Source: Dipetalonema caudispina
Lineage: Eukaryota > Nematoda > Chromadorea > Rhabditida > Onchocercidae
NCBI GenBank assembly: GCA_013365325.1
Contig: JABVXV010000092.1
Location: 1-64,000, forward strand
Direction: 5' to 3'
Length of the DNA stretch: 64,000 nt
The notes beneath the pieces were generated by a model, which saw only the letters and a list, made by a program, of their open reading frames with translations, made no database searches and had not been told where the DNA came from. The position numbers and the translations under genes are program-made. This document shows, piece after piece, positions 40,601-53,900 of this stretch. How positions within the stretch are numbered: position 1 is the stretch's first letter; each line of letters starts with the position of its first letter.

Positions 40601-43600
40601 TTTAATCTAAAGTGAAATCATTTTTGATAACATTTTTAAAAAAATTTATAAGCTACAATAATATTGGATTATTTATTGTTTTTCCGGGAGGATCTAAAAT
40701 TTTTATTTCTGTAGAAGGGCTTAAAAATAGTTGGTTATGCAAATATCAACAAATTTTCTTGCATTATTTCAAATAGTTTCTAACAAATATGTATCATATG
40801 ATGATGATGATGGAATAACAACAGTTAATTAACGTTTAACCATAGCGGTGCAAAATTTCCGAAAGCTTCGACGAAATGCTTTTGTTTATATTCTAAATGA
40901 AAGTTAGTCTATTCGATTCATCGATCTATTAGAAGTTTTAATAAGCAATTATTGTTTACTTGTAATAAAAAAAAATACCATAAATTACTGTAATATGCAT
41001 AATGATACCATAGCGTATCGCGAGAACTCTTAAATTACATATTTTTCCCGTCAATAGTTAATTCAATTCATTTTCAGAAATTTTTTTTGACTTAAACATT
41101 TTCGATTTTCAATGGGCACTCACTAAATTATATACATTTAATATTGTTAAATGAAAAATTGAAGAAATTTACCAGTTGTTACAGGAACAGTTGAAATTGT
41201 AGATTTTATAATCGAAAATTGAGCAATTTTTATAAATGTACAACAAATAAGTGCTGCTGTTTATTCTATATTGTTTATTAATTATCATTAATTTACACTC
41301 TAATATTATATTGTAAACTCAAATACAGATAATTAAAGTAATGTATTTTTTATTCATCATCCATTCTGTCAACTCTTCATACCGTATTTTGCATTTGTTT
41401 TACAAATTCATAGTAATGTATTTTGCAATATTACTCATATCCTCTAAAGTTACATGTTATTTTAAAAGAAAAAAATATCGTTTTATAAATTTTTTTGTTC
41501 TTTTCTCAACATTCAACAATATTTGGTTTCGTTCATTTCCTAGTGATAATATTTTCAAAACTTTATCAATTTCTAACTTCCCTCAAAAACTGTTATATAC
41601 ACAATACTCTCCCATTATGTTTGAATGAATTGTGTATACAAAGAGAATAAATATAAATATAAGTTTGCAATTAACTCATTTATTTATTGCAAATATCATT
41701 CGGGAAAAATTCTTTTTTCTGATTTTTCTCCCTGCTTTCCTTCTCTCTCTCTCTCTCTCTTCCTTCCCTATCTCCTCTTTAATTTTATTGATCAAATTTT
41801 CAATTTCAATAAAATCAAAGTGATGCGGATTGCTATATTGTTTTTATTGAAAAATTAAAATTTCATTTCAAACCATTCCTTGGGAAATTTCCTCCTTAAA
41901 GGAATTTATGTCGTGAACTTTTCTTTGGGATTTGTTGAGGAAGTTTTGAGTGAGCGCAATCGAACTGTGGTAGAGACTTCTTATTTGGGAGAGGTTTACT
42001 GTCGATGTTATAATTACAAGTTTCGAGTTGAAATTTGTAGCAAAGGTTATGATTTCACAAAGCCAAACAGCACAGGCTAAGAGACATAATTAACACACAC
42101 GCTAACTCTTCTCCCAATTATGGTAGTATTTATATTCCTCATTTGGGAGGAATTGCGAAAGATGTCATTAATCATCACGTAACTGACATTACAGATCACT
42201 TGACAATTTCTTAGTGATGATTTGGTATAAACATTAGATAATTTCATAAACATCTGATATTGAAATAAACACTTCACACTAAATAATCTCATAAATCATC
42301 TGGTATTACGATAGATATTTCCATAATCATATGATATTGAAATAAACACTTTACATTGAATAATTTCATAATCATATGATATTAAAATAAACATCTTACA
42401 ATTTTATAATCATATGATGAGAATCTTATTAATTATTTAATATTTAAAAGAAGCACTTAGTAATATTAACAGTATTAAGATATCTTATAATTTTATTTTG
42501 TGAATTAAATTTTGAATTAATTTCGGGTTTCCGACAATTTGGAAAAAAGTTTGACTTTTCGTTTTAATAAAATAATAAAAAGAAAATCGCTCAAAAAAAT
42601 TTTTAAAAAATATTTGTTTATGAATAATTTTTCAATTTTATTACAACTTATTCATAAAGTGAGTTTTTTTGTGCCAAACAATTTTAATCAACTATTCAAT
42701 AACACTAACTAATCAGTGGTTAACAATTGTCATCACAGTTGTCACCCTTTCTAATCTTTTCTAGAATAGGAAAAAAAAGGCAAAATTAGGAAACACGGAT
42801 GAATTCTGAAGAAAAAAAAAAAAGGAGTGAATTATTGAATGCGCATTTAATTACAAATGCATTAAATATATTTGCAATTAAATGAGCTTAATTATATGTA
42901 GTAAGGGACATTTTCATTAAATAATGGAACATTAAATGTCTTTGTTATTTTTTAATTAAACAAAATACATGCAATAAATCCATTAATTAAAGGAAATTAG
43001 TGAGGATCGAAATAAATGTATTTCGATCATTTGATGGAATCGTAGTATTAATTCGATAATAAAAAAGAAAAAGAAAAAAAAACGTTAATAATTTTAATTA
43101 TTTCATAGAAAAAGTTACCATTTTGCTATAAAATTTATTCATATAATAATTTGGAAAATTATTTTTTCTTTCTTTGATTAACAATTCTCTTGTAACATTA
43201 TTAATAAACATGTTGACAGCTCATTACATTCATGTGAAATTTGATGAATTCTTGATAAAATGTTAAAGTCATTAATAGTAATAAGTTTTAAAGTCATCTA
43301 AAATTTTAAAGAAATTACTTACATCTTTGTAAATATAATTATTGTAACTTTTTGAGCATTTTCACTACTAATACTAACATTTAAATTATTATTATTACTT
43401 TCTCCTACTGCTCCTTACTTCTTTACTTAAACGAAATTTACGGATCAATTAGCACTATTGGCACGATGTTCACTTCAGTATTGTACATTTATGCATATAA
43501 ATGTGATTAAGGCATTACAATATTAAAACTTAATTTCATTTTTCAGTAGGAGGAAATTATTCAAAAAGTGATGGTTAGCATCTTTATTCTGAAATAACCA

Positions 43601-43685
43601 TTACTTATAAATGTTAGATTGTGTAAGTCAAACAAGTCACTTATCAACAATATACATCCTATCTAAATAAACGATTCAATACTAT
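37659..43685. other. Large AT-rich intergenic region
   Basis: Six kilobases between the tail-to-tail GPCR and DM-domain genes. It contains several poly-A tracts (for example about 38130-38157 and 40418-40432), short TA and CT microsatellites (37890-37904, 41744-41760) and a degenerate tandem repeat (42238-42425). A plus-strand open frame to a stop at 42078-42080 is less AT-rich than its surroundings, but I do not recognise it. No exon with a supported family match was found. Confidence 0.5.
42238..42425. repeat. Degenerate tandem repeat, unit about 40-46 bp
   Basis: Four to five imperfect copies built on ATAATTTCATAATCATATG, then ATATTGAAATAAACACTT. Each copy carries the near-palindrome ATCATATGAT or a decayed form of it. 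Unit length varies through small indels, so this is an old array. Confidence 0.7.
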
Positions 43686-43691
43686 TTTATT
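43686..43691 (-). promoter_or_regulatory. Candidate polyadenylation signal of the DM-domain gene
   Basis: AATAAA on the minus strand about 165 bases after the stop at 43854; a poly-A tract (plus strand) near 43772-43797 lies in the presumed 3' UTR. Confidence 0.4.
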
Positions 43692-43853
43692 TTTCAATTT
43701 AATAAAACTTTGAAATGTTCCAAATTTCAATAAATTTGTCCCTCTAAAACAAAGTATTTAATGGTTTGCTCACAAAAAAAAAAAAAAAAAAAAAAAAGCT
43801 GTTAACATTGCATCTTTATAATGAATTGAATATTTGCTGATATTAAATCATAT

Positions 43854-46545
43854 TTAATTAATATCACTGAATAAACGAGCTTCAAGTGAGCAAACATCAG
43901 CAAGAAACTTCCGGTAACGAGTGCTTTGTAACCGGAGCATACCTTCCGCTGTCAATTGCAAAGTCCGTGGCCTTCTCATTTTCATAAATAACTCATCGTT
44001 TTTGACCAGAGATGACATTGATCCTATTGTCTCATCCACTTCTAAATTCATATAGAACTTAAAATTTAATTCAGGTTGGATATTAGAAGAGTTAAAGGAA
44101 TTTTAAATGGCTTTAAAACTTGGTTTATTAAATGTTTGACAAAATTTAATTTGGAATAAATTGAAATTCAAGAAAATATACCGTTACAATCGATGCTATC
44201 CAAATTGAATCCAACAGCAGTATCATGATTTGTCGGTTTTTTATCATCCGTTTTGTGCTTTTTCAATTTCTGTTCTTTGCATATTTGCTTAGATTTGGAA
44301 GTCTGTTTGCGCCTATTTTCTGCTTTAGGTGATTTTTCTTCAGTTTCCTTATCATGGAATCTATTTTGTTCTGATGCGCAACATGCTACCCCTTCAGAGT
44401 TTAGGCGATATTTGACTGATGGAAACTCCGAATAAGGTGAAAGGTATTGGTTAAAAAGTTGACCAATACGATTTCCTACATGCATTTTGGAGTAGTGGTT
44501 ACTGCAATGCAGGTAGCTAGGCCATCCAGTATATTGATGTATGAATTGTGCCATAGGATAAGTATTTAAATTGGCACACCGATTTAGAAGCATTGTAACA
44601 GATTCTGGCATGCAACGATTTTCAAATTGATTTAAAAATAAATCTGAATTCGTTCCCTGAATTTGCCAACTGCAATTGAGTTTTTCCATACTATAATCTT
44701 GTTGTTTGTTTTTTGGATACTTCCCAGAACTCAAGCTAACGGAATTATCTACCGGAACACCGGATATTTTGCGTTGTTGGACAATAGGATTGGATGCATC
44801 GCATACACTTGAAATAGTATTTTGCAAGCTATCATGTTTCTGAACCAAAAGTGACATTTTTGAATTCAGTCTAGTGTTATCGAAACGGCAACTAACATTC
44901 TGTTCAGCTGGCGGTTGACATAGTTCCTATAATTATCTTTTCCGACTTCATAGAAATTGATATATATATAATTAATTAACTTAAATTTCATCCAAATACA
45001 GCTATCACATTTAAAAAAAAAAAGTATCATTTGTATCAGTTTGTGACTTTTTTTTTTATCGTAATGATAATAAATGATTGATTAAAACAGTGCAGAGAAT
45101 TTAATATAACAATCTGTACCACTTCATGGGGGAAAAAAATAGTCGATGCATTTGTTTGTGGATATATGGTACAATTAAGGTTGCAGAAATATGACGGATT
45201 ATTTGTTAAATCATTGTTACTGCAATCAGTTGGAATCGAAACACATTCGCGATCTAAATAATCAAATAATCAGTAGAAATTTTAAAAAATTTTTGTATTA
45301 AATGAATCCAAATTTAGTAAATACGTTAATTCCATTTTAAATATTCATTCTAAGAAGTTGCAATTGTATTTTCAAACGATTAAATATTCATTGAGAAATT
45401 CGTTTCATTTTTTTTCCCACCAAATATGTATTCTTATATTCAATATTTTATGTAAAAAAAAAAAAAAAAAAGAACGATTCAGTGTGATATTATTTAATGG
45501 AGTGATTTTTAGAATATTTTAGATATTATCAAATCATAATTTTACCATCAACAAATTTCGGGAAAACGCGTAGCCTGATATTGCCGTTTCGGAATTGCAC
45601 TGGTTTCAGCACTAAACTACAATCACTGGTTCGAGATCTGTATCGTCGTATTATTGCGTTGGCACGCATAAACATCACATTTGCGCACTAAATTAAAATT
45701 TAAACAATTAATTTCAATCATCAAGTAGTTTTCAGTCATCATCTGCTTACTATATCGCGCTTTATCTATGAATTCTTAATTTACTTCATCCCCTACCTCT
45801 CCAAAAAAAAAAAAAAATTTGCAATGTTTCCGATCTTATTCCAGAAAAATTTTACGATGTCTCGATCGAATATACTTTATTACCACTATACAGTGATTTC
45901 TTTAATTAATGCTTAGAGAAAGTACTTGAAATAAAAAAAAAAAAAAAAATACACTGAAATGGATAAATGAGTTCTATAACTAAATATTTCTTCACATTCG
46001 AATCCATTAATAGTGAAGAGATTGGTATACTAAGCAGTGATACTTTTATTTAAAATATATACATTAAATATTTTTTACTTATTAAATACTTCTGTTGATG
46101 TTAAAAAATTTTTCATCTAATTTATAAAAAAAATTAAAAATCCTTTAATTTTTGCCTAATTCATATTGGAATTAATCTTAATTCATATGTACCTGGAGCG
46201 AATTGATATAATACTTTGAACGTTAAAAATTTTGAAAGATGAGAAATTTTGGAAGAATTTAAAATTCAGAAATTTTAAATTAAATACCCCAAGATGAAAT
46301 GAATATAAGTAAGCAATTACAGTTTTACAGTGACAATTGTTATATGGACAATAGCCAGCGTGACCTTTCAAGACAACCTGTCGTCCATGACCTTCACATT
46401 TTCGACAAAACAATGTTCTTGATGGCATGATCACCTGAAAGTGTTTGTCATCGTTATTCGTGTTGCATGAATGATTGTTGTGGCTAAACGTATCGTTTAC
46501 ATAGTATTTGAAATAGTTATTGTTATTACTAATTGTATTTACCAT
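43854..46545 (-). CDS. DM (doublesex/MAB-3) domain transcription factor
   Basis: Zinc-binding DNA-binding protein of the DMRT family, typically controlling sexual differentiation or neuronal fate. Five exons: 46545-46321, 45687-45546, 45253-45120, 44926-44182, 44041-43854; phases agree, 477 aa. The DM domain spans about 45-95 across the first intron: Cys47, Cys50, His53, His62, Cys66, Cys71, Cys73 and Cys76 match the eight zinc ligands ([22 protein letters not shown], then [10 protein letters not shown]). A basic recognition tail follows (AIIRRYRSR). The rest is Cys/Asn/Ser-rich without a known domain, with a Lys-rich segment near 385-412 and a C-terminal block from [14 protein letters not shown] onward. 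The start could instead be Met40 (at 46428), just after an acceptor-like TTTCAG. The domain is certain; I cannot assign an orthologue. Confidence 0.88.
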
Positions 46546-49500
46546 TTTAATCTATTGCATCATTACCGCTAATTAATTAGTGAATACTATAAATTAAAAC
46601 ATTTGCAAATAGTAATTGCATAAATTTAATTCATTAATTTATTTTATATATTGCCATTTAGAATAACTAATTAAATTTTTTGAGCTTTCATTTGAATTTA
46701 ATGTATTTGTTGAAACGATTGCTCTAAAAAAAAAGTTAATTAAAAAAAAAAAAAAAAAGAATTGTGAACATTTAAAAGTATAAATATACGTAGGTAAACA
46801 TACTTACATGTAAAACACACAAACACAAATTCATGATTATTTACAAAATTCAAGTAAATGTTGTAGTAAACATTGTTGAAAGGAGTAATTTTTTTAGGGT
46901 CACAAAAAATATGAATTTTTATTGGCATCAAGTTCAATTGTTAATTTATGCTCTGAATGATTCAAGTTGACAGGTTACCATGGGAGCCAAGGGGGCAAAA
47001 TCGGTAATTGTCCAGCCACAATCCTCTGTCCCTTTTCCATTTCCTTGTCCACTTCAATAGACTATTTATGTGTAAACGTACACCATCCATGCATATACAT
47101 ACACATATATATATACAGGTGTTGGCCTAAATCATCCATTTCAGCAATGATGAATGGATCTGTCATGATAGATTAACGTTTGTATTTGAGAAAATGACGG
47201 AATGATTTGTTTGGAATAGAGAAGAAAAGTTGGAGAATATTTTTGGTAATTATAATTTTGTAAGTTTCTCTTATCGAAATGTTAAATTTTTGGAATGTAA
47301 ATTTCGAAAAATTTATTTTTAGCACTAATTTCTAAGGATTTTATCATATTTGGCTTTACTTTTAAATTTGACTTATCAAAATAAGCCTAAAAACTAATTA
47401 ATGTAAGCTATTTACAAAAAGGCTCACTCTCGTATCAATATGACTGAATAAGCTATAATGAATGATTTGATAACAATGATCGACTAATTAATAACCAATT
47501 TTCATAGAGTATAAATGGAAAATTTAAAAATGAAAATACATGCAGAAATCCTATTAGAAACAAGTAGAAATTATCATTAGCGCAATTTCAAAATTTCTTC
47601 AAACATTGGCATTGAATTCCATTCATTTTAGGAACTTAAACTTGATAAGAAAATGAAAATAATAAAAGTCCATACTAAGTGATAAATGTCTCGAGAGTGA
47701 AAATTGCTATCTAGTATACAGTTTTATAAAAATTTAATCAAAAAAAGGAGATAAAAAAATTTGAAAAAAAATGAAGAAAATTAAATGAATTAAAGATCAG
47801 AAGTTTGCCAAAGGTATATATATATATATATATCCATTTTTGGTACATTTTTAGAAATTCGAATTTAGTAAAAAAAATGACCCCCATTGTTAAAAGTTTA
47901 TCTCTACTGATATTAAACAAAACGTGAATTGCCAAAAAAAAAAAAAAAAAATGTAATAGTCATGTGAATGCGCATGTTATGCATTGGTTTACGTATTTAC
48001 GTATACGTTCGTGATATGTTCTTCTTCTTCGTCAAAGTTTTTTTTCTTTCAAAAAATTTTACAAATGAATATTTATCAAAATTTAATCATTTAACAATAC
48101 TTGTTGAATGCTGAACTTTCGTTTGAAAGGAAAAAAGAAAGAAAAAAGAAATGTAAACAGAAATAACTGTTTAAATATTCTCTTATCGATACAAAATTAT
48201 ATGATAAAATAATTTAAAAGTTATCAAAGTTTATCTAATCGAATATATTATATATACTACAAATTATAAGTGAGTAAAATTGGAAAATGATTGAGAAGTT
48301 TATACATTTAAAAGTTTTGTTTATTTCATAACGATAATCGATCAATCATATCAAATGAAAAAGAAAAAGTTTTCCTATGATGAAAAGATTTGTTGGATAG
48401 TAATAATACGCAAAAAGGAATGAATGCATCATTTGTTTAGATTTAAAATTTGATTGATTTTTTTTCTTTCAGCTTTTACCTTTATGTTACCACGCGATTT
48501 TACTATCTGTTGTAAATATTTGAAAGGATTTACTATAATTGAGTTACTTTATAACAGAAAAAAATAGGCTTAAGAAAAAGTATTCTAAAAAGAGGTGGAA
48601 TAAAAATTTTTAAAAAAATAATGGGGAAAAATATCGCAAACTTTCGAAAAAGCCTTTTGTGAAAAAAAAAAGAGAAAAATAGTAGTACGAGGGATTAAAA
48701 ATATTCGTTCATTTGATTTTTTTGGTTTTTTTATCGAAAATCATAAAAGTGATTTGCAGTAAAATCTGAAAATATCCTTCCGAGCTCTTAAATTCGCTTA
48801 AAGTTAAATCTTCTGGAAAATTTTGACCTTGTTGGTTTTTTAGAGATAACAACTTTATCATCGGAAATTTGACTGTAATGATATATATAGTAATTAATTT
48901 ATGTTACATAAACGCAAGAAAAATTAATAACAATCCTTTTGATAGAAGGTGTTTGTTTGTTTGACGCATTTTAAAGTCCCCTAATTAAATATTAATTGAA
49001 GTTCCAAATTCATGCTGTCTATGTAAGCCAAATATTGTGCCATTTCTCAGTTTAAAAATTTAAACTTCTTATGCATACTTTTTGTCATAAACATATAAAT
49101 GTAGTTTTAATGGCTGTACAGTGATAATTTTGCAAGCCTATGGAAATAAAATCCTCTTTTGGCTGAATAAAATTCCTTTCTGTCTAAATCTTGATAATCT
49201 TAGATTTAGCCAAAATTTTGCTCTTCAAAAACTAAGTTTTTATTCGTCGAAAAAATGGTTCTAAAGTAAAAAAAAAAACAGTAACTATTATTTGAGAATG
49301 AGCAAAGTTATAATGTTTTTTTTTTTTTTTTTTTTTTCTTATTAAATTTGTATGAGTTATTTCTTACCGTATTTTATAAAGTAATCATCGGCATTTATTA
49401 AGATGATGACATCAGCAAACAATAGGAAGAATATTAATTTGTGTAAAGAAGTAGCCTATTTTAAATTAGATTCTTATTTTGAAAGAATACTGGGTTCATG

Positions 49501-50631
49501 TGATATCGCAGAAGATAAACAATCTGCAATTCCGTTATCATTTGCATTGGAAAAGAGTATTTTGCCTATAAGTAGAAAAAATGTGTTTTTTATTGATGAT
49601 AGCATCATAGATATTTTGTATGCATAAAATGCCAATTGTTTACCGATTATATATGGCCAACCGATAAGTGGCTATGAAGATTTGTTGTGTTTTCAACATT
49701 TTGATAATGGTTTTAGTTGAAGGTAATGTTCGATCTTACGGCATAACTTCCCAAATTATCGAAAAATTCTCAACTACTAATAGTAAAAAGAAGATTTGTT
49801 ATCTAATTAACTAATGAAAAAGAAGCTTTCATAAAGGTAAGAGCTTAAGCTTTGTAATGTCAAAAATTTGAATAATTACCATAAACTCAATTCCAACCAG
49901 AAGAATTCGACCAGTAACCTAAGGATTACCAAGTAGGAATTTTACTTTACTAAAAGAAATATTATTGTTAACTTTGGATTTCTTGTCAAAAACATTAATG
50001 AGATTCTTTACATTTGGGAAATTCTAAAACATGTCTTAATAAGGGGGAGTTTGAAGTAAATTCTAAGTTAATCCTTCCGAAATTCATAATCAGACGTTTC
50101 ATCCTCTGCTCGAGAAAAACTCTACTAATTATTCAAAAATTCTTCCTGAAATGGAATTCTTCAGGATTTTCCGTCATTCGTTTCATCTTCCCGTGAATTC
50201 GTTGCATGCCTTTAACAAATATTGCATCTATTCGATTTATATCATTTAAAAATTTTATGCTTATACGCACAATACACATAACATCGACATCGTTCTCTTT
50301 TTTTTTTCTTTTTTCCTTTTTTATGATAATTTTTTGGCAACTAATTAATTCTTCACTAAAATTATACCGTTCCTAAGTACTTACTTATTAAGCAAAATTC
50401 ATGATGCCATTACAATGGTTAAACAATTGATAGGGCCTAGACTAGTTAACATAGGAATGTATCATTTTGGCCTGTTTAACATATTCAGAATATATATGTA
50501 TGTTTATACTTCAATGTGTTTTGAAAATATTAATCATTTGGTATTCGATGAGGTATTGAAATCGAACTTTGTGAAAGAAATAATTACTTGATATTAGTTT
50601 GTGATATTAATTTTCTTTCGTTTTTCTGTTT

Positions 50632-50677
<46 letters not shown>

Positions 50678-50986
50678 TTGAGAAATTTGCTCAGATAAGA
50701 GCCATTTTGACAAGAATTAAACAATCAACTGATTAGACTATAATAAATTTAAACATTTCATTTGTCTCCTTCCATTTTCTACGATACTCTTTTCGTTCTG
50801 AGCTTGACATTGATGGCAATTTTTCAATATGTAAATATAGTTACTATCTTTACGTGGATGAAAACTTTAAGTGATAACTTCGTTGTAAGTTGTTAAGAAA
50901 ATTAAAATACTAATTTGGAAGTGAAGTAAAAGTTCTTGAAGAGATGAAAATCGCATTTATCAGTTTTTCAGGAATACGAATCATTC
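46546..50986. other. Intergenic between DM-domain and GABA transporter genes
   Basis: Mostly AT-rich with (TA)n near 47816-47832 and a poly-T of about 45 bases at 50634-50676. A less AT-rich patch at 46960-47170 has an ATG in good context (ACCATGGGAGCC) opening a nine-codon frame up to a donor-like GTAATT, but no following exon could be joined to it. Open frames at 49403-49627 and 50014-50196 resemble no family I know. Confidence 0.45.
50634..50676. repeat. Poly-T tract
   Basis: About 40 consecutive T, the longest homopolymer in the window. Confidence 0.85.
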
Positions 50987-53900
50987 TTAGCGTTCTGTTA
51001 ATTCTTGTCCAACATTACCGTCTAATTCAATTTGTATTTTTGGCCGAAATAGCTTTTCAAATTTCTGAAACAAATTAGTACCACTGTAACCAGCAAAAGA
51101 AAAAAAAAAAGAAAATGATAAAAATAATAAATTAGATGTTTTACGAATATCAACTATTATATATCAAAAAAATGCCTCATGTTGTAAGCTTTGATAAATT
51201 CTAACAAAAATTCAAAAGGATTAGCATAAAGATGGAGCAAGCGACCTGACTTATTCGATAAAATAGTTCGTATCATTTTTGGCAATCAAACATGAGACAA
51301 GTTTAAACGATTTATCACAACCTCAAAATAAAGACCCTGATAAAATTAGCGAATATGATAGAATATACTTGTGAAGTGGTTCCATCGGTGATGATCCATA
51401 AATAGACTCCGTAAAATGGAATGCATAGCATGGATGAAAGAGAAAGAAACCATCCAACTACATGACCCCATAATGGATAATCATAATTGTATGCATCGAT
51501 CCGCAATGGCTCGTATTTTGCTAATCCAAAAATCATTACAGACTGAAAAATGATTTAATTTAAAAAAAAAAAAAAAAAAAAGGAAATTTAATAAATCTCA
51601 TATTACGATTGGATAATTTTGGAACCATCAAGAGGACAGTTTGATCAAACGAAATGATCTATTATATAGCTTAAAGATCTAAATCTAAATCGACTAAAAA
51701 TTCTGATCGCCTAACGTATTGCGCTATATAACTATTAGATCATGATGACCTTATGTGACAACCCTTATTCAACTTATGGATTTTGATTATTCCTTTATCA
51801 AATAAAGGAGAGGAAAATATACATAAAGAGAATGAGGGAAAAAAATGTAAAAAAGTTTCAGTAGGTTATTGATTATTAAATTTCAAGATGTTTAAAGTAA
51901 GATTTAAATTTATATTGATAGAATCTAAGTATTACTAACCAAACATACAACAGGAGTTGCGAAAACCCAACAAAACTTCCACCATCGACTTGGATAATAA
52001 CCCACCATTGATTTGATGTGCTCATACCATTGATCAATGCCTAAAATAAACGACGGCTTGAATAAACTATGATGGATACTTCATGAATCTAACTTTTCAT
52101 TTTAAGATTCTCGATACTTCTACCATTTTACCTAGTCAATTTTAATAAAGAAGTTGGTAATTTAATACATCAGGATTGGACAAATATAGGAATGATATAA
52201 AAATGTGCCTATAGCTTTTCAAAGAAATAAGGACTGATTGAACTTATTCTAATTTTAGGCTTCGTGAACTAAATGCTTCAGAATTAAGTAAGCCAAAACT
52301 TACAACTGCTGAGTTTTAATTCTTGATTTTCTAACATGTTTTTAAAATAAGAAAATATTAGCCAAACCTATTTATTACTCATTAATTTCGTCCACTAATT
52401 TAATTATTAGAATAACAGAAGGCTTTAAATTTGAACACATACCAACAGACCAGGAAATAGCGATACATTCGAAAAATAGAAGCCAGAGAAGTGCCCAACC
52501 GGATGCTGCATAAAAATCAAACAATTGGAATACGTAGAAACCACCCTGAAATTTTTGGAGTAATTTCTAAATTTTTCATATTTCTATTATCTATGGAAGT
52601 TTCCAACGAGTAGCTAATTTAATTACTCATTTCGTTTCAATTACTTCTTACTCATTTGGAAAAAATTGAAAAGTTTTAATTACTCATTTCGATTAAACAT
52701 TTTTTTTTTCTCTAAATAAATCTAATAATTTGATTTTACTGTTATGAGAATTGCATATATCAATATTACTTTCTTCTTATCAACAATATTTTTTCACACT
52801 TTTTTTTTCGAAAGTATTACATCAGAAAATATATATCAGCGATATTCCAATAAAAAAAAAAAAAAAATAAATCTATCCATATATTTCTGCTTTGCTAATG
52901 CAAAATTTTCCAAACTTTTTAAGCAAACTTACTTCTGTAACAGTACTTAGGCCACATAAGTAGCTTATAATACATATTCCCAGTACAAAGAATTCACGAC
53001 CATACTTTTTGCCCCGTACCAAAGAGGGAAATTCATCAAGCATTGCTGTGAAAAAACCCTCCATTGTGCAAAACTAAATATGATACAATTATTTTTCATA
53101 TATATGTATTGCTATGACATTTGCGCATCATACAAAAAAGACAATAATGTTGAATAGACAATATCATAGTATGATACATACTTTGCACACTTTTGATTAA
53201 TTTTCTTTTATCAAAATTTAAACAATAAATTAAATGATTCAGTTAAAAACAATTTCAAATAAAATAAAAACATATTGTATGGTGAAATATTAATTATTTT
53301 ATTGATTGACCTCTACATGAACAAATTTAACAAGCTCTATGTATGTAAAACAAAGTAAAATTGAAAAAAAAAAAAAAAACAGCCTTTGCAAATGTTTCGA
53401 TTTCTAAAACAATAATAATTAAGTTTAAGGTGAATTGAGATGTTAGAAAAACTTGCTTGTGAATCAATGCCCAAGAATAAAACCATTGTAAAGAAGAGGA
53501 TTGACCAAACGTTTGTATATGGTAGTTGTAGGATTCCGGATGGATAAGCCAGAAAAAGCAGACCTGGACCAGATTGTGCTACCTGGAAACATTCCTGCTC
53601 AACAAAAATTTCACAAAATATTGTTAATTTTAAGTTCCAGACTTAACCGAAATTTCAAGTTTTAATTGAAACTTTAATCCATGTAAGCTATAAATTTACC
53701 AAAATTTATTGAAAAATTTTCAACAAAGATTTTGTCTATCCATTAATCGTTAGAGTAAAGTTTCAATTAGTGAAATTTTACTAAATTTCAACTAAATTCA
53801 CAAATAGAACAAAATTTAAATATTTGCCTCATTAACGGGTTTGCCTTGTTCAACAGCCATAAAGCCAATAAATGAAAAGATAACGAAGCCAGCAAAAACG

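Noticed and set aside
49403..49627. 74-codon plus-strand ORF
   Set aside because: No recognised motif, no splice context and ordinary AT-rich composition; not distinguishable from chance.
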